This document shows positions 52,576-62,127 of a stretch of DNA of 64,000 nucleotides, piece by piece; position 1 is the stretch's first letter, and every line of letters begins with the position of its first letter. Both the position numbers and the translations under genes were made by a program. The notes under the pieces were generated by a model. That model did no database searches. It was not told the origin of the DNA and was given only the letters and a program-made list of their open reading frames with translations. The stretch lies in the NCBI RefSeq assembly GCF_007625115.1, contig NZ_VMNH01000009.1:166572-230571 (forward strand), given 5' to 3'. The stretch is from Sedimenticola selenatireducens (GTDB lineage: Bacteria; Pseudomonadota; Gammaproteobacteria; Chromatiales; Chromatiaceae).

Positions 52576-52633
52576 GGGAGATCGAAAGATCATGGCGAAT
52601 GGGATTCGGATTTCGTCCAAAATAAAAGAATGA
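52576..52633 (+). other. Short leader ORF and hairpin before fimV
   Basis: An ATG at 52592 opens a 13-codon frame ending TGA at 52631-52633, overlapping the fimV ATG (52630) by one step, as ATGA. GATC-GAAA-GATC (52580-52591) forms a tiny hairpin between GGGGAG and this ATG. fimV itself has only A-rich sequence before its start, so it may be translated by coupling to this leader. Confidence 0.35.
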
Positions 52634-54771
52634 TTAATAAGCTATCTGCATTTCTCTTTCTTCTGGTGTTCTCGACAGTGGTCGATGCATTGGGACTCGG
52701 TGGAATAAGTGTAAATTCTGCACTGAATGAGCCACTGGATGCCAAGATTCAGCTCATATCGGCTAGCCCGACACAAATCGAAGATTTGCGAGTAAGGTTG
52801 GCCAGTGCTGATGTCTTTAGGCGCGCGGGAATTGATCGCCCCTTTCTCTTATCAAAGTTACGCTTTAAGGCAATAGCCACCGAACGGGGTGGGTCTTATA
52901 TCCAGGTGACGACCCGGGAAACCGTCCGCGAGCCTTTTCTGGATTTCCTCATAGAGGTCAGCTGGGCGGGAGGTAGTTTAATTCGAGAGTTTACTGTGCT
53001 TCTTGATCCTCCTACCTACCATGCGCCCAAAGCACAGGCGGCGGTCTCCCCAAAACGCAGCATCGCCGCGACAAAGCCCCAGTCACCACAACAAAGCGTC
53101 GATACCACCTATGGGCCAATTAGAAGTAGTGAAACACTCTGGGTGATCGCGGGAAAGGTACAGCCTGATAAAGCTTTTTCACGCAACCAAACGATGGTTG
53201 CACTGCTTAAAGCCAATCCAGATGCCTTTCAGTATGACAACATCAATCTGCTGAAGAAAGGTGCAGTGCTTACGGTACCGTCTGCTGAAGATATTGCCTC
53301 CATCGGAGAGTCTGAAGCGCGGGCAAGCGTGAAGCAGCAGATGACTGAGTGGCGTCAGCTGAACTCCAAATCTTCCAAGACTCAGCCTGATAAGCAACCA
53401 GAACCTACAGCTGTTGGATCTGGAGCGCAGTCATCTACTGAAAGGGTAACGAATCCGGCAGAACCTCCAGTAGTAGCAGGGCAAGAGATGATGACTGCAC
53501 CTGTTGTCGCAGATGAGACGGTGACAGAGACAACCGAAGCGACTGCAAAAGCGGAATCTCCGGCACCAGAGGGGCAGCGTTTACGCGTCGTTGATGCAGA
53601 TCGTAGCTGGCAGTTGAGTGATAAAAGTGAATTAGGTTATCCAGCTCAAGAGAGTGACAAACTGCGTGAGGCCATTAAAGACTCTGAGCAGGAGTTGGCT
53701 GCGGTTCAGGATATCAGTCAGGATATCGTCGAATTGCGCGCTGCGCTTGAGTCTAAGGTGCAAGCGCTAAAAAAGGCCTTGGATGAGAAGGACGCGCAAC
53801 TTGAGTCCCTGAGAAAACAGATTGAACAGGTTGGGCTCACCGCAGGTCCCGTGGCCGGTGGTCAGATGCCCTCTTCTTCGACCAGCGTGCCTGCTCTAGG
53901 GTCTGATTCCATGCGGACTGGGAATGTATCAACAGATACACAAGTTACTGAGTCGCGTCCTTTGGAATCGTACTGGAAGAGCGAATACTGGATGATACTG
54001 ATGGGTATCATCATCTTTATATTGGCATCGATGCTTCTGTTCGGACGCCGCAGATCTGACAATGAAGGTGCCTTTGAAGCACCGGATCTATTTCAGATGT
54101 CCAGTCAGCAGGTCAAGGTTGGTAACAAGGAAATATCCGAGCCTGTTGCAATGATCGATGAGCTGTTTGAAGCGCCCCTGGAGACACGTAAGGCAACGCC
54201 GAGAGAGACTGCTTCTGATACTGCATCCATGTTTCCAGAGCAGGGGGCAGACATTACATCTATTCTCACCGAGGCCGATATTTATCTGGCCTACCGGCGA
54301 TATAGTCAGGCGGAAACATTGGTCGAAGAGGCCATGACACTCAATCCAGAGAGCCCGGAGCTGAAGGCCAAGTTGCTTGAGATCTATGCTTTCAGGCGCG
54401 ATAAGAAGGCTTTCAGCCGTTATCTTGATCAGGTCTATGCCACACTTATGGTCCAGTCGCCCGAGCTTTGGGAGAAGATAGTGGAAATGGGCCATGATCT
54501 TGTGCCTGATCATGTCGCATGGGGGACGGGCGGTATGGCCTCTGCTTCACAGTCCCCTGCGCCCGTGGAAGCGAATGAAGACCCTCTGTTGTCTGATGAT
54601 CCCTTGGAAATGGATATGAACCTGGACATGAATCTTGATGATCTGGATGTTCCAGACGTGTCCAGTGGGCTGTCTATATTTGAAGATTTAGAGGAAGAGT
54701 CGGATGATGATGACCTCTCTTCAATCGATATCGATTTTGGTGACCTGGAAGATCCCACCAAAGATAAGTAA
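52630..54771 (+). CDS. fimV: FimV/HubP-family polar landmark protein
   Basis: 713-residue inner-membrane protein that marks the cell pole and organises pili, chemoreceptors or flagella. A signal peptide ends before ALGLGGISVNSALNEPLDAK, the family's N-terminal motif. A LysM-like peptidoglycan-binding region follows (about 155-220). Then comes a disordered acidic stretch, a coiled coil (about 340-395), one membrane segment (WMILMGIIIFILASMLLFG, about 453-475), and a cytoplasmic acidic part. The latter has a TPR-like FimV C-terminal region (ADIYLAYRRYSQAETLVEEA). fliW follows after about 107 bases. Confidence 0.92.
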   Translation: MINKLSAFLFLLVFSTVVDALGLGGISVNSALNEPLDAKIQLISASPTQIEDLRVRLASADVFRRAGIDRPFLLSKLRFKAIATERGGSYIQVTTRETVREPFLDFLIEVSWAGGSLIREFTVLLDPPTYHAPKAQAAVSPKRSIAATKPQSPQQSVDTTYGPIRSSETLWVIAGKVQPDKAFSRNQTMVALLKANPDAFQYDNINLLKKGAVLTVPSAEDIASIGESEARASVKQQMTEWRQLNSKSSKTQPDKQPEPTAVGSGAQSSTERVTNPAEPPVVAGQEMMTAPVVADETVTETTEATAKAESPAPEGQRLRVVDADRSWQLSDKSELGYPAQESDKLREAIKDSEQELAAVQDISQDIVELRAALESKVQALKKALDEKDAQLESLRKQIEQVGLTAGPVAGGQMPSSSTSVPALGSDSMRTGNVSTDTQVTESRPLESYWKSEYWMILMGIIIFILASMLLFGRRRSDNEGAFEAPDLFQMSSQQVKVGNKEISEPVAMIDELFEAPLETRKATPRETASDTASMFPEQGADITSILTEADIYLAYRRYSQAETLVEEAMTLNPESPELKAKLLEIYAFRRDKKAFSRYLDQVYATLMVQSPELWEKIVEMGHDLVPDHVAWGTGGMASASQSPAPVEANEDPLLSDDPLEMDMNLDMNLDDLDVPDVSSGLSIFEDLEEESDDDDLSSIDIDFGDLEDPTKDK

Positions 54772-54878
54772 TCGTCTCTTGGGCCCTGTGCCTGGATCGC
54801 TAGAATGCAATCCCTTGAGCATTGCTGCGGGTAGGCGGGGAAGCTGTACCGCATGCGTTAACCCGTTGTGGAGTTATT

Positions 54879-55322
54879 GTGAAGATCGAGAGTACCCTTT
54901 TTGGTCCACAGATCTGTGAGCCTGAAACCAATATTGTTTTTCCTCAAGGTATTCCCGGGTTTGAGAAGCACAAAGCGTATCAGCTGTTTCATCAAACTTC
55001 GGCTGATGTCGTTGGCTATCTCCAGTCAACGGATGACCCCGATCTGACATTTTCTGTACTTGCGCCAGAGAATCTTAATATCCATTATGAATTCACGCTT
55101 ACAGATGAAGAGCAGTCGCTGTTACAGTTAGAGCGGGTTGAGGATCTCGTGCTGCTGGTTATTGTCTATCGCCGATTCGCGGATGAGAAACAGGAGAAAA
55201 CCGGTGACTTAAATGTGAATGCTAATTTCATGGCACCCTTGCTGATTAATACCCAGGCGCGTATAGGATTTCAAAAAGTGTTGGGTAAAGCTGAACGAAA
55301 AATCACTATTAAGTCTGACTAG
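54879..55322 (+). CDS. fliW: Flagellar assembly factor FliW
   Basis: 147-residue cytoplasmic protein that in other bacteria binds flagellin and the translation regulator CsrA, so that flagellin is made only as it is exported. Family core: FPQGIPGFEKHKAYQLFH, PDLTFSVLAPENLNI, and LLINTQARIGFQKVL. The frame opens at 54822, but GTG at 54879 with GGAG upstream gives the family N-terminus (KIESTLFG). csrA, its usual neighbour, is not in the window. Confidence 0.92.
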   Translation: MKIESTLFGPQICEPETNIVFPQGIPGFEKHKAYQLFHQTSADVVGYLQSTDDPDLTFSVLAPENLNIHYEFTLTDEEQSLLQLERVEDLVLLVIVYRRFADEKQEKTGDLNVNANFMAPLLINTQARIGFQKVLGKAERKITIKSD

Positions 55323-55387
55323 TCTGAGCCAGGTTCAGCGAATGCCCTGTGGCACTCTGTTGCACATCAATCGTGCAGATCGCTGTT

Positions 55388-56113
55388 TCAGTTAAATGAC
55401 TCCTGTCGTATCCCATCTCGGCAGATTCGAAGATAAGTGCATGAGTCTTCGTGCCAATCTTCCAACACATAGCGCCGTGCCGTCTCTGTGTTCAGTTCAA
55501 ACTCATGCACCGCAGGACGATGTGTGTGGCCATGAATCAATAGCAATACGCCGTGTGTTTGCATGTAGTCTTCTACGGCACCTTGATTGACATCCATGAT
55601 ATCGGCAGATTTTAGCGAAATCACCTCGCCACTACGTTTGCGATATTCAGCGGCCAAGTGTAGGCGCTCTACGATCGATCGTGACATGAAGTCCTGAATA
55701 AACGCCTCACTTCTTAATAGTTGACGTGCCTGTAGATACTCTTTGTCGTCTGTGCAGAGTAGATCACCATGCATCAACAGGATCGGTACATCATGCAGTT
55801 CTAGAACATAGGGATCAGGAAGCAGATTGCAGCCTGTGGCGGCCGCAAAGCGCACTCCCAGTAGAAAGTCCCGGTTACCCTGCATGATGGAAAGTTTGCA
55901 CCCCTTTGAGGTCAGTTCTCGCATCCCCTCAATGATAGTGGGTATAGGTGGGGTGTCATCATCATCCCCTATCCAGGCGTCAAACAGGTCTCCGAGGATA
56001 TAGAGATGGTCAGCATGGCTGGCCTGTTCCTGTAAAAAACGTAGGAACAGGTCAACCGTGGCCGGTCGGCTCCCGGATAAATGGAGATCAGAGATGATGA
56101 GTGTGTCACCCAT
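55388..56113 (-). CDS. lpxH: UDP-2,3-diacylglucosamine diphosphatase
   Basis: Fourth step of lipid A synthesis: hydrolyses UDP-2,3-diacylglucosamine to lipid X. The metallophosphatase motifs are DLHLSG, GDLFDAWIGDD, QGNRDFLLG and HGDLLC, HGHTHRP. Length 241 is normal. It follows two cyclophilin genes on the same strand, 11 bases from ppiB; the ppiB-lpxH order is shared with E. coli. Confidence 0.96.
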   Translation of the reverse strand: MGDTLIISDLHLSGSRPATVDLFLRFLQEQASHADHLYILGDLFDAWIGDDDDTPPIPTIIEGMRELTSKGCKLSIMQGNRDFLLGVRFAAATGCNLLPDPYVLELHDVPILLMHGDLLCTDDKEYLQARQLLRSEAFIQDFMSRSIVERLHLAAEYRKRSGEVISLKSADIMDVNQGAVEDYMQTHGVLLLIHGHTHRPAVHEFELNTETARRYVLEDWHEDSCTYLRICRDGIRQESFN

Positions 56114-56124
56114 AACAGTTTCAA

Positions 56125-56613
56125 TTACTCGCTGATGATCGCTTCTTCGATAATCAGGTCTTCAGCAGGGACATCCTGGTGGCCAGCACGCATGGTGGTG
56201 TCGACGTTTTTCATCTTGTTGATAACATCCATGCCTTCAGTGACTTTTCCAAATACACAGTATCCCCAGCCATCCTGACCGGGGTAATCCAAGAATTTGT
56301 TGTCTGAAACATTGATAAAGAACTGGGCAGAAGCTGAGTGCGGATCCATCGTACGGGCCATGGCAATGGAACCGATTACGTTGCTCAGACCATTCTTCGC
56401 CTCATTTTCGATGGGGGCGCGAGTGGTCTTCTCTTTCATGCCGACTTCAAAACCGCCGCCCTGAATCATGAAGTTGTTGATCACGCGGTGGAAGATGGTG
56501 CCGTTATAAAAACCGTCTTTTACATACTGGGCAAAGTTGGCGCTGGTGATGGGGGCCTTCTCTTCATCCAGTTCGATAATGATATCGCCTTGATTGGTCT
56601 TGAGTGTAATCAT
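56125..56613 (-). CDS. ppiB: Cytoplasmic peptidyl-prolyl isomerase (cyclophilin B)
   Basis: Cis-trans isomerase of proline bonds. 162 residues without a signal peptide. Core motifs are [35 protein letters not shown] and WGYCVFGKV. The catalytic Arg is in FHRV. It lies 18 bases after the periplasmic cyclophilin gene, with which it is closely alike. Confidence 0.95.
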   Translation of the reverse strand: MITLKTNQGDIIIELDEEKAPITSANFAQYVKDGFYNGTIFHRVINNFMIQGGGFEVGMKEKTTRAPIENEAKNGLSNVIGSIAMARTMDPHSASAQFFINVSDNKFLDYPGQDGWGYCVFGKVTEGMDVINKMKNVDTTMRAGHQDVPAEDLIIEEAIISE

Positions 56614-56631
56614 GCTGTGAGTTTCCTCTGT

Positions 56632-57204
56632 TTAGTTGGAGATTCGGGTTACGCTTTCGATGATAACGGCCTCGGTAGGCACATTTTGCATGCCCATGCT
56701 ATTGGTGGTCGCCACGTCGGCAATTTTGTCTACAGTCTCTATCCCCTTGGTTACACGACCAAAAACCGCATAGCCCCATCCATCGAAGCTGGGATGATCG
56801 AGGTTGTCATTATCCCTATGATTGATAAAGAACTGGGAGGTAGCTGAATGTGGGTCACTGGTACGTGCCATTGCGATACTGCCGCGGACATTGGACAGGC
56901 CGTTCTTGGCCTCATTTTTAATCGATGAGTGTCCCCGTTTCTGATCAAGATCGGCCGTGAAACCACCGCCCTGAATCATGAATCCGTTGATGACCCGATG
57001 GAATACGGTGTCGGAATAGAATCCTTCGTCGACATAACGAAGAAAGTTCTCGACGGTTACGGGTGCCTTATCACCATCCAATTCGAGCTCAATCTCTCCC
57101 TGCGTGGTTTTCATCAACACACGGGTCATCTCGGCATTGGCTTGTGCGGTGAGGCCAAAGATCAATGCAATGGGTAGCAGATAGGAATAAAAACGTTTAA
57201 TCAT
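56632..57204 (-). CDS. ppiA: Periplasmic peptidyl-prolyl isomerase (cyclophilin A)
   Basis: 190 residues. A signal peptide (YSYLLPIALIFGLTAQANAE) exports it to the periplasm; the mature part has [35 protein letters not shown] and WGYAVFGRV. Probably folds envelope proteins. It is the first gene of ppiA-ppiB-lpxH and diverges from cysS. Confidence 0.93.
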   Translation of the reverse strand: MIKRFYSYLLPIALIFGLTAQANAEMTRVLMKTTQGEIELELDGDKAPVTVENFLRYVDEGFYSDTVFHRVINGFMIQGGGFTADLDQKRGHSSIKNEAKNGLSNVRGSIAMARTSDPHSATSQFFINHRDNDNLDHPSFDGWGYAVFGRVTKGIETVDKIADVATTNSMGMQNVPTEAVIIESVTRISN

Positions 57205-57425
57205 TATTGATGCTCACTCATTTGAGAAGGTTCGGCACACTCTGAGAGCGTGCATAAACAGATTATCATAAAGGTTAGTGGCTTCAGGAAAAAGCCCTTA
57301 ATAGCGCCAATCACTTTGTTGGCCGCGCGCTTTCGTTTACTATGCGCGGGATAAAGTGTTTAGGAATACGGCGTTCGGCGTGAGTTGGCGCGGCGTAATT
57401 CAAAAAGTGATCTGCCGGAGTTGTT

Positions 57426-58808
57426 ATGCTGAAGATCTACAACGATCTTACCAATCAAAAAGAAGCGTTTGTCCCACTTGAGCCGGGAAAAGTCCGCATG
57501 TATGTCTGCGGAATGACGGTCTATGACCTGTGTCATTTAGGACATGCTCGGGTGATGGTGGTGTTTGATGTGGTTTATCGCTACCTGAAGAGGCAAGGCT
57601 TTGACGTCACTTATATCCGTAATATCACCGATATCGATGACAAGATTATCAATCGGGCCAATGAGAATGGAGAGGCGTTCACCGACCTCACCGAACGATT
57701 CATCACAGCAATGCATGAGGATTCTGATGCGCTGGGGATCTTGACGCCAGATAGCGAGCCCCGGGCAACGGCACATATTGCTGAAATTGTGGACATGATT
57801 GAGCGTCTTATCGCAAACGGTCATGCCTATGCCGCAGATAACCGGGATGTCTATTATTCTGTAGACAGCTTTGAGGGTTATGGCAAGCTTTCTGGCAAAA
57901 GCCTGGAAGATCTACAGGCGGGGGCGCGCGTTGAGGTGGACAGCCAAAAGCGCAATCCACTGGATTTCGTGCTGTGGAAGTCCGCAAAGCCGGGTGAGCC
58001 GGCCTGGGATTCGCCCTGGGGAGAGGGCCGCCCGGGCTGGCATATTGAGTGTTCTGCTATGTCCACCTGCTGCCTCGGTGATACTTTTGATATCCATGGT
58101 GGGGGTGCTGATTTGACGTTTCCTCACCATGAAAATGAGATCGCTCAGTCTGAGGGTGCTACCGGTAAACAGTTCGTGAATTACTGGATGCACAACGGAT
58201 TTGTACGCATCAATGATGAGAAGATGTCCAAGTCGCTGGGCAATTTTTTCACCGTGCGGGAGATACTGGCCCGTTATCAGGCCGAAGAGGTTCGCTACTT
58301 CATATTGACCAGTCAGTATCGCAGTCCGCTCAACTATGATGACGAGCACTTGGATAACGCCCGCAGCGCGCTGACCCGTTTCTATACTGCCATGCGGGGA
58401 TTACCCTCGGCTGAACCCACAGATGAAAGCGCCTACGCGGAACGATTCCATGCCGCGATGGATGATGATTTCAATACCCCAGAGGCTTTGGCGGTGTTGT
58501 TTGACCTGGTGCGGGAGATCAACAGGGTGCGTCAGGAAGATGTGGGTCGGGCGGCCTCACTGGCGGCGGAATTGCGTCGTCTGGGAGACGTACTGGGTAT
58601 CCTGCAGGATGATCCCGAGCAGTATCTGCGGGGTGGCGAGAGTGCGAGTGGTCTTTCGGATGATCAGATCGAATCGATGATCCAGCAGCGACAGGAGGCC
58701 AAGGCCGGAAAAAACTGGGCAGAGGCGGATCGTCTGCGTGACGAACTTAAGGCGCAAGGTGTTGTGCTGGAGGACAGCCCCCAGGGAACGACCTGGCGAC
58801 GCGGTTAA
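57426..58808 (+). CDS. cysS: Cysteinyl-tRNA synthetase
   Basis: Class I synthetase that charges tRNA-Cys. The zinc ligand Cys28 in VCGMTVYD, the HIGH-type motif HLGH (37-40) and the KMSKS motif ([10 protein letters not shown], near 265) are present, as are further zinc ligands in WHIECSAM and HHENE. Length 460 is normal. It diverges from ppiA, with a 221-base spacer. Confidence 0.98.
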   Translation: MLKIYNDLTNQKEAFVPLEPGKVRMYVCGMTVYDLCHLGHARVMVVFDVVYRYLKRQGFDVTYIRNITDIDDKIINRANENGEAFTDLTERFITAMHEDSDALGILTPDSEPRATAHIAEIVDMIERLIANGHAYAADNRDVYYSVDSFEGYGKLSGKSLEDLQAGARVEVDSQKRNPLDFVLWKSAKPGEPAWDSPWGEGRPGWHIECSAMSTCCLGDTFDIHGGGADLTFPHHENEIAQSEGATGKQFVNYWMHNGFVRINDEKMSKSLGNFFTVREILARYQAEEVRYFILTSQYRSPLNYDDEHLDNARSALTRFYTAMRGLPSAEPTDESAYAERFHAAMDDDFNTPEALAVLFDLVREINRVRQEDVGRAASLAAELRRLGDVLGILQDDPEQYLRGGESASGLSDDQIESMIQQRQEAKAGKNWAEADRLRDELKAQGVVLEDSPQGTTWRRG

Positions 58809-58815
58809 TCGGTTT

Positions 58816-59676
58816 CTATTGGACGTCTTCTGGTAGCCGTCCAGCCCAATCACGGGCAAATTGTAGTGCGACACGCCCACTGCGTGATCCACGCTGAAGT
58901 GCAAAGCGCAATGCGTGGAGTCGGGTCGTTTCATTGGCGGTAGTCTCAGCCCCCAGCTGTGCCAGCCAATGATCTACGATCTGCAGATACTGATCCTGGC
59001 TGAACGGGTAGAAGGAGAGCCAGAGCCCGAACCGTTCAGACAGGGAGATCTTCTCCTCAACACTCTCATTCTGGTGTATTTCGCCATCAACAATGTGTAC
59101 GTCCTGATTCTCTTGCTTGAATTCAGGGAGCAAGTGGCGGCGGTTGGATGTGGCGTAGATCAGCACATTTTCTGGTGGTGCCGATAAGGAGCCATCAAGG
59201 ATCGCCTTGAGTGATTTGTAACTGGGATCATCTGCTTCAAAAGATAAATCATCACAATAGAGAATGAATTTTTCAGGACGATCCTGGATCACCTCAATAA
59301 TAGATGTGAGGTGGATCAGGTCTTGTTTCTCTACCTCTATCAGGCGTAGCCCTTGGTCAGCATACTCATTGAGCAGTGCCTTTATCAGTGAGGACTTCCC
59401 GGTTCCCCTTGATCCCCATAGAAGGGTGTTATTGGCGCTCCGGCCTTCGACAAACTGACGGGTATTACGCGTGATCTCGGCCTTGGCCAGATCGGTACAG
59501 AGTATGTCATCCAACCGAACGCGCTGCGGACGGAGAATGGGCAGTAACCCTTTTGATGGCAACCACCGATAAGCAATGTGATTCCAATCAGGTTCTAAAT
59601 TTGCAGGAGAAAAAACGGCTTCCAGTCGCTCAATCAATGCTTCTGTACGCAGTATCAGTTGTTCAGCCTGAGTCAT
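58816..59676 (-). CDS. DUF815-family AAA ATPase
   Basis: 286-residue P-loop ATPase. Walker A is GSRGTGKSS (88-96), and ILYCDDLSF supplies Walker B. The PNW-type C-terminal segment RSGRVALQFARDWAGRLPED is typical of the DUF815 family. Function unknown; members are widespread single genes. It converges on cysS with seven bases between. Confidence 0.85.
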   Translation of the reverse strand: MTQAEQLILRTEALIERLEAVFSPANLEPDWNHIAYRWLPSKGLLPILRPQRVRLDDILCTDLAKAEITRNTRQFVEGRSANNTLLWGSRGTGKSSLIKALLNEYADQGLRLIEVEKQDLIHLTSIIEVIQDRPEKFILYCDDLSFEADDPSYKSLKAILDGSLSAPPENVLIYATSNRRHLLPEFKQENQDVHIVDGEIHQNESVEEKISLSERFGLWLSFYPFSQDQYLQIVDHWLAQLGAETTANETTRLHALRFALQRGSRSGRVALQFARDWAGRLPEDVQ

Positions 59677-59724
59677 GTTGTCTGCCAGAGTCCGCTGGAT
59701 AGTCTATACAATGAAGCGGCGTGC

Positions 59725-59747
59725 GCCCTCTTCACTGGGAAGAGGGC
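59725..59747 (-). terminator. Hairpin after ettA
   Basis: GCCCTCTTC-ACTGG-GAAGAGGGC, a perfect 9-bp stem 11 bases past the ettA stop. No T-run follows, so it may be a weak terminator or an mRNA end. Confidence 0.5.
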
Positions 59748-59757
59748 GGTCACTTAA

Positions 59758-61425
59758 TCATCGGTTGAGAGGTTTGTACTTAATCCGATGGGGTTGATCC
59801 GCCTCAGCCCCAAGGCGACGTTTCCGGTCCGCTTCATAATCGGCGTAGTTACCTTCAAACCAGGTGACTTGTGAATCACCTTCAAAGGCGAGAATGTGGG
59901 TAGCGATACGATCGAGGAACCAGCGATCATGTGAGATGACTACCACGCAGCCGGGGAAGGTGAGCAGCGCCTCCTCCAGGGCCCGAAGGGTCTCAACATC
60001 CAGATCGTTGGTCGGTTCGTCGAGCAGCAAAACATTACCGCCCTGTTGCAGTGTCTTCGCCAGGTGAACCCGGTTGCGTTCACCGCCAGAGAGATCGCCT
60101 ATCCGTTTCTGTTGATCCGTGCCCTTGAAATTGAAGCGGCTGGCGTAGGCACGGGAGTTCAGTTCATAACGCCCGATCGTGATGATATCGGCGCCACCGG
60201 AGAGTTCCTGCCAAACCGTGTTGTTATCATCCAGCGCTTCTCTGGATTGTTCAACAGAGGATATTTTAACCGTTTCACCCACTTTCAGCTCACCGCCATC
60301 CGGTTGTTCCTGGCCAGTCAGCAAACGGAATAGTGTGGTCTTACCAGCACCGTTGGGTCCGATAATTCCCACAATACCACCCTTTGGTAGGGTGAACGTA
60401 AGATCACTGTAGAGAAGCTTGTCGCCAAATGCCTTGGAAAGCCCCCTCGCCTCAACAACCAGATCACCCAGGCGTTCACCGGGTGGAATATAGATCTCGT
60501 TGGTCTCGTTGCGTTTCTGAAACTCCTGACTCTGCAGTTCATCAAACCGTGACAGACGGGCCTTGCTCTTGGCATGCCGTCCCTTCGGGTTGGAGCGCAC
60601 CCATTCGAGCTCATGTTTCATGCTCTTGATACGGGCGGCCTCTTGTTTCTGCTCCATCTCGAGGCGAGCCTCTTTCTGTTCCAACCAGGAGCTGTAGTTG
60701 CCTTCCCAAGGGATTCCGTGACCACGATCCAGTTCCAGAATCCAGCCGGCTACGTTGTCCAGGAAGTAGCGGTCATGGGTAACCGCCACAACGGTACCGG
60801 GATAATCGTGCAGAAAACGCTCCAGCCAGGCGACTGATTCAGCGTCGAGATGGTTGGTCGGTTCATCCAGCAGCAACATATCGGGCTTGGATAAGAGTAG
60901 CTTGCACAGGGCCACCCGACGGCGTTCACCGCCTGATAGCTTGGTGACATCCGCATCCCAGGGGGGGAGTCGTAAGGCATCGGCAGCGATCTCTAAGGTG
61001 CGTTCCAGGTTGTGCCCGTCTTTTGCATTGATGAGATCTTCCAGTTTGGCCTGTTTGGAGGCCAGAGCATCAAAGTCAGCATCGGGTTCGGCATAGGCCG
61101 CATAGACCTTGTCCAGTTCGGCGAGTGCCTCGACGACATCGCCGAGCGCCTCTTCTACATTGCCCCGCACATCTTTTGCCGGATCAAGTTGAGGTTCCTG
61201 GGGTAAGTAGCCGACATGGATTCCAGCTTGCGGACGCGCTTCACCTTCGATGTCGGTATCAATACCGGCCATGATGCGTAGCAGGGTTGATTTACCGGAA
61301 CCGTTCAGACCAAGCACACCGATCTTGGCGCCAGGAAAGAAGGAGAGCGATATATCACGGAGGATCACGCGTTTTGGCGGCACCACTTTGCCGACACGAT
61401 TCATTGTATAAATATACTGTGCCAT
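59758..61425 (-). CDS. ettA: Energy-dependent translational throttle ABC-F protein
   Basis: ABC-F ATPase that binds the ribosomal E site and gates the first peptide bond according to ATP supply. Two ATPase cassettes: Walker A GLNGSGKS (39-46) and GPNGAGKT, signatures [11 protein letters not shown] and [11 protein letters not shown], and [15 protein letters not shown] with [15 protein letters not shown]. The arm and linker regions ([20 protein letters not shown]) fit EttA. Length 555 is normal. Confidence 0.97.
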   Translation of the reverse strand: MAQYIYTMNRVGKVVPPKRVILRDISLSFFPGAKIGVLGLNGSGKSTLLRIMAGIDTDIEGEARPQAGIHVGYLPQEPQLDPAKDVRGNVEEALGDVVEALAELDKVYAAYAEPDADFDALASKQAKLEDLINAKDGHNLERTLEIAADALRLPPWDADVTKLSGGERRRVALCKLLLSKPDMLLLDEPTNHLDAESVAWLERFLHDYPGTVVAVTHDRYFLDNVAGWILELDRGHGIPWEGNYSSWLEQKEARLEMEQKQEAARIKSMKHELEWVRSNPKGRHAKSKARLSRFDELQSQEFQKRNETNEIYIPPGERLGDLVVEARGLSKAFGDKLLYSDLTFTLPKGGIVGIIGPNGAGKTTLFRLLTGQEQPDGGELKVGETVKISSVEQSREALDDNNTVWQELSGGADIITIGRYELNSRAYASRFNFKGTDQQKRIGDLSGGERNRVHLAKTLQQGGNVLLLDEPTNDLDVETLRALEEALLTFPGCVVVISHDRWFLDRIATHILAFEGDSQVTWFEGNYADYEADRKRRLGAEADQPHRIKYKPLNR

Positions 61426-61721
61426 AACCTTTCTTTTGCTGAAGTGCGAATATTGGATTGCAGATTCACAATCGTGAGTTTCTACTGATCCCTATTGTGG
61501 CATATTTACAGAAGTCACTCATCTGCCATTATTGAAGATCACTGCGGCTGCCACTCCTACGGTGCCAGTGGCCAGGTCATAGCCAGCACAAAAAGCCAAT
61601 ATTCTGCCCCAATTGACCTGCTCTGCTTTATAATGCCACGACATAATCATTTCCGTGCCCTGTCTGTATACACGAGTACAGCCCAGAGTGCCCCCACAAG
61701 TAGCAAAGCAGCGATATGTGT

Positions 61722-62078
61722 ATGAAGCAACGAATCAGAATTGTCGTACTATCAGTCCTCATAGGGCTTGGCCTGGTGGGTTGTTCAGCGCACCCCGGCT
61801 CGGGGAATTGGGGTCTCGTTGAGCCAAGTGATGGGGCCGTTTCAAAAGTGCTGGTCCACTTTGAAGGTCGTGCCGAACTTATCGATGCCAAGAGTGGGGC
61901 GGCTTCACACCACTGTTTCTGGGGTGGCAAGAGTGGATCTGATCTACAGCTGGATTGCACAACACCCCAGGATACAGAAACCCGTCTGCGCTTTACCCTG
62001 CGTGTTGAGGGGCTGGATCGAATGACGTTGGCATACAATGGACAGCTAGTCGGACATTACAAAAGACTGCCGCAGTGA
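61722..62078 (+). CDS. Small lipoprotein, unknown
   Basis: 118 residues. The signal peptide ends in the lipobox LVGC (VLIGLGLVGCSAHPG). The mature part is short, with two cysteines (HHCFWGGK and LDCTTPQD) that may form a disulfide, and a beta-rich end LRVEGLDRMTLAYNGQLVGH. ATG at 61716 is an alternative start. I see no family. The 296-base spacer from ettA shows no other gene. Confidence 0.65.
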   Translation: MKQRIRIVVLSVLIGLGLVGCSAHPGSGNWGLVEPSDGAVSKVLVHFEGRAELIDAKSGAASHHCFWGGKSGSDLQLDCTTPQDTETRLRFTLRVEGLDRMTLAYNGQLVGHYKRLPQ

Positions 62079-62127
62079 GGGTGAGATTGCCCTCTATATC
62101 TGGGACATCCCTGTCCCTTCAGTCTGA

